From positions 1-64,000 of the forward strand of contig NZ_SMDS01000021.1 in the NCBI RefSeq assembly GCF_013753875.1: 64,000 nucleotides of DNA, read 5' to 3'. Positions 33,736-43,379 of this stretch are shown here, piece by piece (the stretch's first letter is position 1; each line of letters begins with the position of its first letter). A model generated the notes under the pieces. It was not told the origin of the DNA. It saw nothing but the letters and a program-made list of their open reading frames with translations, and ran no database searches. The position numbers were made by a program, and so were the translations under genes. The DNA comes from Candidatus Pantoea persica. GTDB lineage: Bacteria; Pseudomonadota; Gammaproteobacteria; Enterobacterales; Enterobacteriaceae.

Positions 33736-35114
33736 ACCGCCGAAGGGCATTGCCCGCTTTGACTCTGCCGCCACCATGCTGATGGCGCTGGCCCATGCCC
33801 TGCATGACAAACCCTTCGACAGCCCGAGCCAGTCGCCAATGCTGGATCGCCTGCTGCCGTCGTTGAACCGGCTGCCGACCCGGCTGAAAGAGTGGGGCTA
33901 CGCCATCGGCGGCATGGCGGAAGGGATCACTGAGGCACAGGCGGGCGATCTGGACATGGAGGGGATTGCGGAATGGATGGTGGGCGAATATCCGGAGCGC
34001 GACTATCCCGCCGCCTTTATCGGTTCCACCAACGGCGCGCTCACCCATCTCACTGCGGCCATGGGCTTGCCCTGGCTGCCGCAGACCTTTCTCTGCCCGG
34101 TGCGCTCGCCGCATAACGATCCTGACGACGCGCAGGCGGGCTTCGAGCAGGACAAAGCGGTGGCGCCGGCGCTGCTGGCGGCCTAGCCGCGTCTGGCGGT
34201 GCACCACATGCAGGATCCTAGTCAGGACCGGCTGATGCTCGACCAAATGAGCTACTTTCGCCTGAAGCTGCACGCTGCCGATGGCATTCAATGAGTTCCT
34301 GATGCGTAGCCTGCCGGGCACCGGCACGCTGTTCGTCAGCCACTGTACGCGACAGTGGCCGGTAACGCGCACCAGCGATCGCTCGTTCTTTAGTTCGGCG
34401 CGCTGGGCGGGGCGACGGAAAAAGAGTATTTGCAGGGCGGCGGCCGCGTGGCGGAGCTGCTGGCGCGCTACGGCATCGAGCGCAGCCGCTGGAACGCGCC
34501 CGCGCCCACCGACAGCGTGCCGGAAGCGGAGTGGGGGCTGGACGAGTACATTAAAGCGCCGCTGAAAAAGATGGCGGACGCACAGGGCTGGCGGCTGCTA
34601 GAGATTCGCTATGAGGATCCGGAGGCGCTGAGCTTTATGGTGGCGGAAATTTATCGCGACTGGTATCTGGCGGCGGGCGTACACGCCACGCGCCTGACGG
34701 TGGACAGCTTTCTGCTGATGGATCCCTAGTGGACGCTGCGCCAGCACGCGATTCCGTTCTGAATACTGTTTAACACCGAACCGTCCGCGGCCACGCTGGC
34801 GCGCTTCCTAGATCGCCAGCCGCGCTACCGTGATATCGACATGATGCTGTTTTCGCACGGCACGGAGAGTATCGGCATGGCACCGATTGCACGCTGGGAG
34901 AGCCTGCTGGCGCGCGCCCACCCATGAAGGCGCCTTCGTCGGCGTCGCCACCGAGCGCTACCCGCAGGATTTCGCCACCTTTGCCCGCTTCGACGCCGTG
35001 CTGCGCGAGCGGGCACCGCTTTTCGCTCCGACGCCGCCGCTGAGCGTCGAGAAGGTGATCGCCGGCATTGAGCGCTACGGCGCGCGCCACGGTGTCAATC
35101 TGCACACGCTCTGA
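33728..35114 (+). pseudogene. conserved protein of unknown function, multiply broken
   Basis: A gene of about 460 codons that I do not recognise. It is soluble in composition, without signal peptide or membrane segments. Blocks include FIGSTNGALTHLTAAMGLPW, NDPDDAQAGFEQDK, WGLDEYIKAPLKKMADA and EKVIAGIERYGARHGVNLHT. Lesions: TAG at 34184 (tyrosine expected), a frameshift near 34278, another near 34395, TAG and TGA at the two Trp-like sites near 34728 and 34759, and frameshifts later. Overlapping the hydrolase gene, it was probably translationally coupled to it, so the two may have acted together. Confidence 0.6.
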
Positions 35115-35120
35115 GGCAAA

Positions 35121-35147
35121 AAAACCGGGCGCTTTGAGCCCGGCTGT
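35121..35147 (-). terminator. terminator of the MFS/GntR region
   Basis: Inverted repeat CCGGGC-N7-GCCCGG at about 35125-35143, followed on the minus strand by seven T. It lies 30 bases beyond the stop of the truncated MFS gene. Confidence 0.75.
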
Positions 35148-35173
35148 GCGTTTACGCGCCTGCAGCGCCTAGC

Positions 35174-35549
35174 TTACGCGCCGTCAGTAATCGGCTTGCG
35201 CACCAGCACCAGATAGGCGAGCGCGCCCACTACGGCGATGCCGGCGCAGATCATCAGCGCCAGGCTGAACGACTTCGTGGTATCCAGCACCCAGCCCGTG
35301 ATCACCGGCGCAAACGAGGCGAAGACAAAGCTGGCGAAGTTCTGAATGCTGCCGACCGAGGCGGTCATGCGCGCCGTGACGTTGGTGTGGATCAGCCCCC
35401 AGCAGGAGGTGCCGGCAAAGTAGATGCAGAACAGCGCCATGACGATCAGCGTCACCGCGCTGGTGGTATCGGTCGCGCGCGTGACGAAAGCGGTAAAGGC
35501 GGCCGACAGCAGCATGCCGGAGGTAATGCAAACCTTGCAGAGATGTTTC
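35174..35549 (-). pseudogene. MFS transporter, C-terminal fragment
   Basis: The last four or so membrane segments of a major-facilitator carrier: KVCITSGMLLSAAFTAF, TLIVMALFCIYFAGTSCWGL, FASFVFASFAPVITGWVLD, AVVGALAYLVLVRKP. The arrangement resembles sugar-acid/anion symporters. The 5' two thirds are missing; the fragment is fused directly to the end of a GntR regulator gene, so one deletion removed the region between them. Confidence 0.75.
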
Positions 35550-36278
35550 CTAATTGTACTGGCGGATAGAGCGCGCCATTGATGATTTGGCGGTAGCGAG
35601 ATGGGTGTGCAGCGCCAGCAGCGCATCCACATCTTAGCGGCCGATCAGCGCCGAAAGCAGCGCCATATGCTCTTCCAGCGCCACGAGTTGCGCTGCTTGA
35701 GATCGCGCTCATCCCACTGATAGTACGAGTGAAAATCACCGATACAATCTCCAGCGAGTGGTTGAAGAAGGGGTTGTTGGCGACAGAGAGGATCAGCGAA
35801 TGCAGCTCCTTGTACAGCGCGGCGAACTGGCGATGGTATCGCGCAGCGCGCGGTGGCGGTCCAGCAGATCGTAGCGCATAAAGCGCAGCAGAAATTCGCG
35901 CACCACCAGCGTGCTGACCTTCATCCGCTGCGACAGCTGCAGCTAGCTGAAGGCGTCGCCCGGCAGCAGCTAGCGCTGGTTGATCATCTCGAAAAACGCC
36001 TGCTCAAACTGGCTGGCCTGCTGCTCGATCGGCGAGGTCAGCTCGCTGAAGCCATCCTCTTCCTGCGGCTCGCGCACAATTACATAGGTGTCCGCCACTT
36101 TCTCCAGAATGCCGCGCTGATGCAGGTATTGCAGCGTATGGCGCACCGTGGTGCGGCTGATATTGAACATCTCCGCCAACGCCGCCTGGGCGGGCAGCGG
36201 CGAACGGATATGGCGCTGGGCGATCCCCTCCAGCATCTGGTTAATCACGTTCTGGCGCAGATTCAGGTTTCGGCTCAC
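35550..36278 (-). pseudogene. GntR-family regulator, many stops
   Basis: The winged helix is preserved (MSRNLNLRQNVINQMLEGIA, AEMFNISRTTVRHTLQYLHQ). After MINQR the frame has TAG at about 35970 and again at 35943, then frameshifts; the helical ligand-binding part (LSQRMKVSTLVVREFLLRFM) can be followed in pieces to SSMARSIRQYN and the native TAG at 35550. Its target was likely the adjoining sugar-acid transporter and dehydrogenase genes. Confidence 0.78.
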
Positions 36279-36417
36279 GGCGGTCGCTCTTTGGTTTTTT
36301 ATTTACTAAAAACCATTGAGAGCCAAAAAAATCGCTACGCCTCACAGATCGCGCCGGCAAAACGGCTCGCACGCGGGCAATTCGCCATAACTGCGTCAGG
36401 ACAACCGGAGAATCACT

Positions 36418-36924
36418 ATGACGACAATGAAAACCTTGGTCATCGCAGAACCGAAAAAATGGTCTGGGCGACGCGCGACAAGCCCGCGCCGGCCGCGGGC
36501 GTGGAAAACGTTGCGCCGGGCCAGCGCGTGGCGCTGATCTCCTGTCTCTCCTGCCTGCGCTGTGATACCTGCCAGAGCGGCAAAACCAACTGCTGCGAAA
36601 ACATTTCGGTAATTTGCTGCGTGCATCAGGATGGCGGCTTCTGCGAATTTCTCGCCGTGCCGACCAGGAACCTGCTGCGGGTTTATGAGGTGGCGCCGGA
36701 CGCCGTGGCGCTGATTGAGCCGTTCGCCATCAACGCGCATGTGGTGCACCGCGCAAACGTTAGCGCCGACGAGCATGTGCTGGTGGTGGATGCCGGGCCG
36801 ATTGGCCTCGGCGTGGCGGCGATTGCCGCGGCGGCGGGGGCGAAGGTCGCGGTGGCGGACACCAGTGAATTCCGCCGCGCGCACCTGCGCCGCATCGACG
36901 CCCAGCGCCACGCGCTGAGCGGGC
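36418..36924 (+). pseudogene. zinc-type alcohol/sugar dehydrogenase, fragment
   Basis: MDR-superfamily dehydrogenase. It starts MTTMKTLVIAEPKK after a ccggag site, frameshifts within 15 codons, loses the region up to the structural zinc loop, and resumes ENVAPGQRVALISCLSCLRC with cysteines for the structural zinc, then VDAGPIGLGVAAIAAAAGA (nucleotide-binding). The 3' half is absent: at about 36924 the sequence switches to an inverted nucleoside hydrolase gene. It is divergent from the GntR regulator. Confidence 0.75.
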
Positions 36925-37767
36925 AGGCCGCGAAAGGGATCGTTGCGCGACGCCAGCGCGCTCAGCTTACGCACCGTCTGCCCGCGCGCGATGCCCTCGG
37001 TGAGGGCGCGCAGCGGACCTTCCGCCAGCTGAAACGCCTCGGGCTGGCAGAGCCAGGCGATCGCCAGCGTGTCGTGCAGCGCCATGCCTTCAAAGCCCTC
37101 TTTCTTGCAGGCTGTAGGCGAGATAGGGCCGCACGATGGCGTTCAGCACCGGTTGCCCAAACTGGCGCACCTCTTCGCCGCTGATAAACACCTTATGCGT
37201 GACGTCGAGCGGCATCACGACCACCTTCAGCGCCGAGCTGAGCACCTGATCGGCGGCATGCGGATCTTTCCAGATATTGAACTCGGCGAAGGGCGTGACG
37301 TTGCGGCTGTGGCCGTCGGTGCGGAACGCGCCGCCCATGATCACCAGCTCTTTGACCAGCGGAATAATATTGGGCGCCTGATTGATGGCGCTGGCGATAT
37401 TGGTCAGCGGGCCAATCGCCACCAGCGTGATGGTGTGCGGCTGCGCGCGCACGCTGTCGATAATAAAAGAGACGGCGTCCGGCGCCGTCTCGTCGTAGGC
37501 ATTGGCGAAAGCGTCGCCCAGCCCATCCTCGCCGCGCAGCTTCACCGGGTCGCTCGGCGCCAGCGCCAGCGGACGCTAACATCTGTGATAGATCGGCGCA
37601 TCGATCTGCATCTTCTCGCAAAACAGGCGCGCGTTTTTCACCACCTGGCCCACCGCCATGTTGCCGAACATCGTGGTAATGCCCAGCAGGCGCTGTGCAC
37701 GCGCCGCATAGGCCAGCGTAAACGCGTCGTCTACGCCGATATCGGTGTCGAAAATCAGAGTGCGCAT
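36925..37767 (-). pseudogene. ribonucleoside hydrolase (Rih-like), nonsense and truncated
   Basis: Calcium-dependent nucleoside hydrolase. The N-terminus MRTLIFDTDIGVDDAFTLAY keeps the DxDxxxDD metal motif in a slightly altered form. An in-frame TAA lies at about 37578 (PIYHRC*RPLALA). The middle (VAIGPLTNIASAINQAPNII, IMGGAFRTDGHSRNVTPFAE) is open, then a frameshift near 37090 precedes EGMALHDTLAIAWLCQP. The 3' end meets the dehydrogenase fragment. Start preceded by aaggag. Confidence 0.8.
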
Positions 37768-37911
37768 AGAGGCTCCTTAAAGCACGCCCCGGAGAAAGGC
37801 AGCGTGGATGTAATCGGTACGTTTTGAATAGAAATTGACCAGAAAAGCCGATCTCTTTAGACTAACAGAAGCCATAATGGGCGACTAACTTGAACAACCA
37901 AAAGAGGTTTT

Positions 37912-38181
37912 ATGCAAAAGTTGAACCTGTGCGATGCAAAAACGAACGTCTCTAAGCTGGTTGCGAATGTCGCGGCGACGGTCGAGGAATACATTATCGC
38001 CCGCAACGGTCAGCCCATGGCGAAGCTGGTTCCTCTGACCCCAGCGGAGAAATCGCCGCGTATTGGCTTTATGCAAGGAAAGGGCGAAAGCAGCGTGCCA
38101 GACAACTTTAACGCGCTGCACGCCGACCAGATTGAAGATCTGTTCTACGGAAATCGCAAACGTGACGGCGAAGAAAAATAA
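37912..38181 (+). CDS. Phd/YefM-type antitoxin
   Basis: An 89-residue antitoxin of the Phd/YefM or VapB-like group. The N-terminal DNA-binding half reads LCDAKTNVSKLVANVAATVE, then ARNGQPMAKLVPLTP; the acidic tail would bind the toxin. An aagaggt site precedes the ATG. It overlaps the PIN toxin frame by 20 bases, a typical toxin-antitoxin layout. Antitoxin itself is open, but its toxin gene is interrupted, so it is probably now only an autoregulator or a passenger. Confidence 0.85.
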   Translation: MQKLNLCDAKTNVSKLVANVAATVEEYIIARNGQPMAKLVPLTPAEKSPRIGFMQGKGESSVPDNFNALHADQIEDLFYGNRKRDGEEK

Positions 38182-38584
38182 CGCTTCCTCTCTGCTGGCG
38201 GGCAGATATTTAATTGATACGCATGCGCTTATCTGGATAGCCTGGCAGCCTGAAAAACTCAATAAAGAGACAATCGCGATTCTGGCCGACCACAATAACC
38301 GGCTTTACTACTCGCCCGCGTCGATACAGAAAATTGCGATCAAGGCAGATTCAGGTAAGCCCGATTTTTGTTTTGACCCTGCCGAACTCACGCAAGGGTT
38401 AACAGCGGCGGGCTATATTGAACTGGCCATTACAGCTCGTCATGCCTACGCCATCCGACATTAAGACTTTTTTGACCGCCTGCTGGTATCGCAGGCCCGC
38501 GCAGAAAGCCTTTTTCTAATCACCAACGACGAGAAAATTATTCAGACCTGCTCTGACTACATAAAAATTATTAAATGTTGCTGA
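38162..38584 (+). pseudogene. PIN-domain (VapC-like) toxin, nonsense codon
   Basis: PIN ribonuclease of about 140 codons beginning at GTG 38162 inside the antitoxin gene. The first acidic active-site segment is YLIDTHALIWIAW. An in-frame TAA at 38462-38464 (AIRH*DFFDRLLVSQAR) falls right before the conserved DxFDR(L/M)L motif, which supplies a catalytic aspartate; the frame then stays open through LFLITNDEKI to the native TGA. The truncated product lacks half the active site, so the toxin should be inactive. Confidence 0.85.
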
Positions 38585-38708
38585 AAAAGATGTTCTTTTT
38601 CCTTAAGGCACTTTACGCGGCCATCTGCTGACACGCTTCTTTTCCACCGCCTGCTGCTCGCCTGAGCCGCTTGTCACTTCCTTCCCAGCATCGTATTATC
38701 AACGCCTT

Positions 38709-38799
38709 AAGGTGATGACGTGCCACCTTTTCCAACCGCCAGCTGGCGATCCCAGCGGCTGATGACGCCTGACATTAACCCTAATCCTCTCGCAGGCGT
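38709..38799 (+). promoter_or_regulatory. fluoride riboswitch (crcB RNA) with terminator-like platform
   Basis: The crcB motif is visible: a first stem GGTG/CACC around a loop atgacgtgc (38711-38727), a second hairpin between ACCGC and GCGG, and the conserved CTGATGACGCCT (38759-38770). As in other fluoride riboswitches the GACGCC strand can pair either with the first loop (pseudoknot) or with a downstream strand: ACGCCTG (38765-38771) is complementary to CAGGCGT (38793-38799). The loop reads GACGT where perfect pairing with ACGCC needs GGCGT, so one pseudoknot pair is A-C. It lies 69 bases before crcB, the expected target. Confidence 0.75.
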
Positions 38800-38867
38800 T
38801 ACTGGTGTGTCAGGCTCTTTTCCCTCCACCACGACCCTGCGCGATCGCTGACTACAGGAGTCCATTC

Positions 38868-39236
38868 ATGTTGAAGTCACTGTTCGCCGTGGTGCTGGGC
38901 GGCGCCGCAGGCTGTACGCTGCGCTGGCTGATTTCGCTGCGCTTTAACACACTGTTTCCCTCGCTGCTGCCGGTCACGCTGCTGGTGAACCTGGCGGGCG
39001 GCTTTCTTATCGGCACGGCGCTCGCCTGGTTTATCAAATATCCCCAGCTCGATCCCGCCTGGAAGCTGCTGATCGTCACTGGCTTGTGCGGCGGACTAAC
39101 GACCTTCTCAGCAGAAATTCTCATGTTGCTACAATCAGATAAGTATTTGTGGGCGATGGCGAGCGTGCTGGTGCACGTCACCGGATCGCTGCTGATGACC
39201 TTTGCTGGCTTCGCGCTGGTGAATCTGATCGGCTGA
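38868..39236 (+). CDS. crcB: fluoride ion channel CrcB (Fluc), motif deletion
   Basis: A 122-residue, four-segment fluoride exporter acting as a dual-topology dimer. Start MLKSLFAVVLGGAAGCTLRW follows acaggag; an in-frame start at 38805 is not supported. The family signature GGLTTFSTFSAE here reads GGLTTFSAE: three residues (TFS) are missing, as if one copy of a 9-base repeat was lost. That removes one of the two phenylalanines that line the fluoride pathway. The frame is otherwise intact, so it is listed as coding, but function is doubtful. Controlled by the riboswitch upstream. Confidence 0.88.
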   Translation: MLKSLFAVVLGGAAGCTLRWLISLRFNTLFPSLLPVTLLVNLAGGFLIGTALAWFIKYPQLDPAWKLLIVTGLCGGLTTFSAEILMLLQSDKYLWAMASVLVHVTGSLLMTFAGFALVNLIG

Positions 39237-39310
39237 GCGCAAATATCGCGTCGCAGACGCCTGCCGCGGCTGCGACAACCGATGATTCCTGACAATTAAG
39301 GAGGACGTTC

Positions 39311-40114
39311 ATGACTCAACCTGCATTCCTTAACCTGGTGCTGTTAAGTGGCAAACCCGAAGAGAAGCTACAGGCGGCGCGCGACGCGGGATTCGATCAG
39401 GTGGAAATCTGGCGTGAAGACGTCGAGGCGTGCGAAGGCGGCGCGGCGCGGCTGGCGCAGCAGGGGCCGGGCTTCACTAACCTGCAGGTGCTGCGCGATT
39501 TCACCGGTGCGCCCGGCGCGCTGCGGCAGCAAAAACGCGACGAGCTGCGCCAGTTTATCGCGATGGCGCAGGCGCTGGACTGCGACACCATTCAGGCGCC
39601 CGCCACCACGCGCGCGGATGCGGTGGCGGCGCAAATCGACGAGGATCTCTGCTGGCTGGCGACGGAGGTAGGGCGCTTCGATATGCGCATCATGTATGAA
39701 CCGATGGCCTGGTGCAGCGTCGATAATACGCTGCCGCTAGCATGGGAGCGGCTGAAGCGGCTGGATCAGCCCAATATCGGGCTGGTGGTGGATCTGTTTC
39801 ATATCTGCGCTCTGGGCGGCGACGCCTCGCAACTCGACAACATTCCCGCCGAGCGCATTTATGAAGTGCAGCTGTGCGATATGGCGGCTCAGCCGTCGCC
39901 GCGGGACAAAGAGGCGATCATGGTTATTGCTAAACATCAGCGCCAGCTGCCCGGCGCGGGCATTATCGACGTTGGCAGCTTTATCGATAAGCTGAAGAGC
40001 GCCGGCTATCAGGGACCGGTGGGAATCGAGGTGTTTAACGACGACCTGAAGCGCCTGCCGCCGCGCGAGGCGGCGCAGCAGGCGTATGCGGCGCTACGGC
40101 GTTTCTGGCCCTAA
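39311..40114 (+). CDS. sugar phosphate isomerase/epimerase (xylose isomerase-like TIM barrel)
   Basis: Intact 267-residue protein of the AP-endonuclease-2/xylose-isomerase-like TIM barrel group. Metal-ligand-type residues are seen in DQVEIWREDVE, RIMYEPMAW, LVVDLFHICALGG and GIEVFNDDL. A strong aaggagga site precedes the ATG. Related proteins include inosose dehydratases, 3-dehydroshikimate dehydratases and hydroxypyruvate isomerase-like enzymes; the substrate cannot be chosen from sequence. It overlaps the convergent ypfH by four bases. Survival among so many broken catabolic genes suggests it is in use. Confidence 0.85.
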   Translation: MTQPAFLNLVLLSGKPEEKLQAARDAGFDQVEIWREDVEACEGGAARLAQQGPGFTNLQVLRDFTGAPGALRQQKRDELRQFIAMAQALDCDTIQAPATTRADAVAAQIDEDLCWLATEVGRFDMRIMYEPMAWCSVDNTLPLAWERLKRLDQPNIGLVVDLFHICALGGDASQLDNIPAERIYEVQLCDMAAQPSPRDKEAIMVIAKHQRQLPGAGIIDVGSFIDKLKSAGYQGPVGIEVFNDDLKRLPPREAAQQAYAALRRFWP

Positions 40115-40716
40115 TCCTGAAGACACTGCGCGATAAAGGCGGCGGCGCGCATCGCGCCCTGTGCGGAAATGGTGTGCTCCGTCCGGGGTTCAAGCTGTAG
40201 CTCAAGGGGCACGCCGGCAGCTTTCAGGCGCTGCGCGGCGGATTCGCTTTCGTGCCACGGGATCACCGGGTCGGCGTGACCGTGGATAAGCAGCACGGGC
40301 GTCTGAACCAGAGGCGACAGCGGCTCGTCAAACGCCAGCCGGCCAGAGAACGCCACCACGCCTGCTAGCGGGAAGCGTCCTGACGCCAGCGCATCGAGCG
40401 CCATAATCGATCCCTGCGAAAAGCCGACCAGCAGCACCTTGTCCCACCGGTCGCGCAGCGCATGCTGCGCGAGTATCGCCACCAACGTGGCGTCGAAGGC
40501 GGCGCGCGCGGCGCGCACCCGCCCCGGCCGGTTTTCTGGCGTTACGCCATCAAGGCTAAACCACTCAAAACCTGCGCCGTGTGGAAAAGCGAAGGGCGCA
40601 TCGGGCGCGGCGAAGATAACGTCGGGCAACAGCGGCGCCCAGTTACGGCCCAGCGCCGCTAAATTCTCGCCGTTACTGCCGACGCCATGCAGAAAAATCA
40701 CTAACGCTTTTGCCAT
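40111..40716 (-). CDS. ypfH: carboxylesterase/phospholipase-like hydrolase YpfH
   Basis: Intact 201-residue alpha/beta hydrolase of the esterase group containing E. coli YpfH. It has FLHGVGSNGENL (oxyanion region), nucleophile GFSQGS near residue 110, HGHADPVIPW with the acid Asp, and a final His in PRTEHTIS. An aaggag site precedes the ATG. It ends with TAG, overlapping the end of the TIM-barrel gene on the opposite strand. The physiological substrate is not known. Confidence 0.88.
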   Translation of the reverse strand: MAKALVIFLHGVGSNGENLAALGRNWAPLLPDVIFAAPDAPFAFPHGAGFEWFSLDGVTPENRPGRVRAARAAFDATLVAILAQHALRDRWDKVLLVGFSQGSIMALDALASGRFPLAGVVAFSGRLAFDEPLSPLVQTPVLLIHGHADPVIPWHESESAAQRLKAAGVPLELQLEPRTEHTISAQGAMRAAAFIAQCLQD

Positions 40717-41059
40717 CCGCTGCTCCTTAAAAAAAACTGCTCACTGATATACGTGCCTGTTGGCATCATCCCGCAGGAATTGAGCGCCAGAATGGAATCG
40801 AGGCCCTGTTTGCCGTGCCCGACATTCACCGCCTCGCGCACGCCGCGGAAAGCGACAGCATGCCCTACAGCGCGAGGTTGAGCAACGGATAGTCGTGCGG
40901 GCGGCGCGGATGGCGCGGCAACAGGCGATGCCGCCGCCCGGCAGGCGGCGCGTGCGCTTCGCCGAGGCGGAGGTGCGCCGCGCGCGGCTGTCGGAGGCGA
41001 TTTTTATCGCTTCACATTCGGTGCCATCGCCCTCTCGCTTTTCTCCCCTACAGTTCTGC
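40717..41059. other. intergenic region with an unidentified remnant
   Basis: About 340 bases between ypfH and the DUF482 pseudogene. The minus strand contains a coding-like piece near 40850-40740 (VNVGHGKQGLDSILALNS, then CGMMPTGTYISE) and, further upstream in another frame, HDYPLLNLAL followed by TAG. This looks like the 3' end of a degraded gene that lay upstream of ypfH in the same direction. I cannot name the family. Confidence 0.4.
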
Positions 41060-42069
41060 ATGTCTCTGCTTCACCTCGGTTCGCTGGCGGATGTCGATGC
41101 CGCTGAATGGGACGCGCTGCTGCCCGACGATCAGCCCTTTTTACGTCATGCCTTTCTGCTGACGCTGGAGGAGAGCGGCAGCGTGCGCGCCGAGAGCGGC
41201 TGGCAGCCGGACCATCTGCTGTGGCGCGAAAATGGCGCGCGGCGTTGCCCGGCTACCGCAAGCGCAACTCGTAGGGCGAATATGTCTTCGAGCACGCCTG
41301 GGCGGACGCCTGCCAGCGTGCCGGCATCCGCTACTATCAGAAGTGGCTGGGCGCCATTCCCTTTTCGCCGGTGACCGGCGCACGCGTGCTGGGCGAGCAG
41401 CCCGACTGGCTGATGCGGCTCGGCTGCCAGTATCACTGGCACAATCGCGGCTACCGCGACTTTCAGGATTTTCTCGACACCCTGATGTCGCGCAAGCGCA
41501 AGCAGCTGCGCAAAGAGCACGAGCTGGTGGTGCAGAGCTGCTTTGAATTTGTCTGGTATCGCGGCGACGAGCTGTGCGAGGATCAGTGGGATTTCGTCTA
41601 TACCTGCTACGCCAATATCTATGCGGTGCGCGGCCAGCGCCCCTATTTGACGCGCGCCTTTTTCAGCCTGCTGGCAGCGCGGATGCCGTACAGCATTCTC
41701 GTGGCGATCGCCTTTTTGCAACAACAGCCGGCGGCGATGGCCTTTTGTCTAGTGGACGGCGAGACGCTCTACGGCTGCTACTGGGGCTGTCTGGCGGAGT
41801 TTGACCGCCTGCACTTTGAAACCTATTTCTATCAGGGCGTGGACTACGCCGCTATCGCCGCCGGTCTGACGCGCTTCGACGCCGGCGCGCAGGGCGAGCA
41901 CAAGCTGGTGCGCGGCTTTGAGCCGCAGCTCACCACCTCATAGCACTATCTGGCGCATCCGGGGCAGCACGATGCGGTGGCCGATTTTCTGCAGCAGGAG
42001 CGGGAAGGGATGCGCACCTGGGCCGTTGAGGCGCGCGACGCCCTGCCGTATCGTCGCGGCGATCAGTGA
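41060..42069 (+). pseudogene. GNAT-like DUF482/COG3146 protein, nonsense and frameshift
   Basis: Family of about 380-residue proteins with tandem GNAT-like folds. It begins MSLLHLGSLADVDAAEWDAL. A frameshift near 41243 moves the continuation (GYRKRNS, then TAG at 41273, then GEYVFEHAWADACQRAGIRY) to another frame; a second shift near 41370 does not stop the long block SRKRKQLRKEHELVV to FETYFYQGVDYAAIAAGL. A second TAG at 41941 (QLTTS*HYLAHPG) precedes the native end RRGDQ. It overlaps the convergent ABC exporter stop by seven bases. Confidence 0.8.
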
Positions 42070-43310
42070 TCGCCGACGAAACCGCTGGTCTGGTGCCGCC
42101 ACAGGCGCGCATAGAGGCCGCTGTGCTCCAGCAGCTCGCTATGGTTGCCTATTTCGACGATATGCCCCTTATCGAGTAACACCAGCCGATCAATTTTGGC
42201 AATGGTGGAGAGGCGGTGCGCAATCGCAATCACTGTTTTGCCCGCAATCAGCGTCTCCAGGCTCTCCTGAATCGCCCCCTCGACCTCGGAGTCGAGTGCC
42301 GAGGTCGCCTCGTCCATAATCAGGATCGGCGCATCTTTCAGCAGCACGCGGGTGATGGCGATGTGCTGGTGCTGGCTGCCGGAGAGCTTTACGCCGCGTT
42401 CGCTGACGTGCGTATCCAGTCCGGTTCGGCCTTCGGCGTCATACAGGCGCGGAATAAATTCATCGGCGCGCGCGGTGGATCGCCGCCTGTAGCTCCTCCT
42501 CCGTGGCATCGGGACGGCCATAGAGCAGGTTTTCGCGGATAGAGCGGTGCAGCAGCGAGGTATCCTGCGTAATCATGCCGCTCTGGTTGCGCAGACTCGC
42601 CTAGGTCACCTCAGCGATATTCTGATCGTCGATAACGATGAGGCCGCCGTTCAGGTCGTAGAGGCGCAGCAGCAGATTGACCAGCGTCGATTTCCCCGCG
42701 CCGGAGGGGCCGATCAGGGCGATTTTCTCGCCGGGCTTGATGGTAAGGTTAAGGCGGTTAATCACCTGATGGTCACCGCCGTAGTCGAAGCGGATATCCT
42801 CATAGCGGATCTGGCCGCGCGTCACCTGCAGCGTTTTCGCCTGCGGCGCATCCTGCACGTTGAGCGGCTGGGCGATGGTGTTGATGCCGTCCTGCACCGT
42901 GCCGATATTTTCAAAAATGCCGTTCACTACCCACATGATCCAGCCGGACATATTCACCAGCCGCACCACCAGGCCGGTCGCCAGCGCGATGGCGCCGACG
43001 CTGCTCAGCGACTGGCTCCACAGCCACAGCGCGAGGCCACAGGTAGAGACGATAAGCAGGCCGTTAAGCGTAGAGATCGTCATGTCCATGCTGGTGACCA
43101 TGCGACTCAGACGATAGTTCTTGTCGGTCTGCTCCTGAATCGCGTCGCGCGCATAGCGTTTTTCTAAATCGTTATGGGCGAAAAGCTTGAGGGTGGCGAT
43201 ATTGGTGTAGCCATCCACGATGGTGCCACCTGTCCGTTTCCCGTTATCAGCATTGAGCGGCCTCACTGCTGCTCTCGCGGCAGGCACCGTCGGCGTGCGC
43301 CATGCGAGCG
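42063..43310 (-). pseudogene. ABC exporter (fused permease-ATPase), 5' truncated
   Basis: Type IV ABC half-transporter. The remaining part starts in the third or fourth membrane helix (GGTIVDGYTNIATLKLFAHN), then Walker A IGPSGAGKSTLVNLLLRLYD, Q-loop [19 protein letters not shown], signature written [14 protein letters not shown] (normally LSGGQRQR), Walker [14 protein letters not shown] and the switch HRLSTIAK. An in-frame TAG lies near 42601 (IAEVT*ASLRNQ) and a frameshift near 42480. The degraded signature alone would impair ATP hydrolysis. The 5' end was lost at the junction with the next gene. Confidence 0.82.
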
Positions 43311-43379
43311 CGCCGCCGCTGAAGAGCCGCGCGCTTCTATGATAAAAAAGCGATATAATCAATGAAATGATCTAAAATG

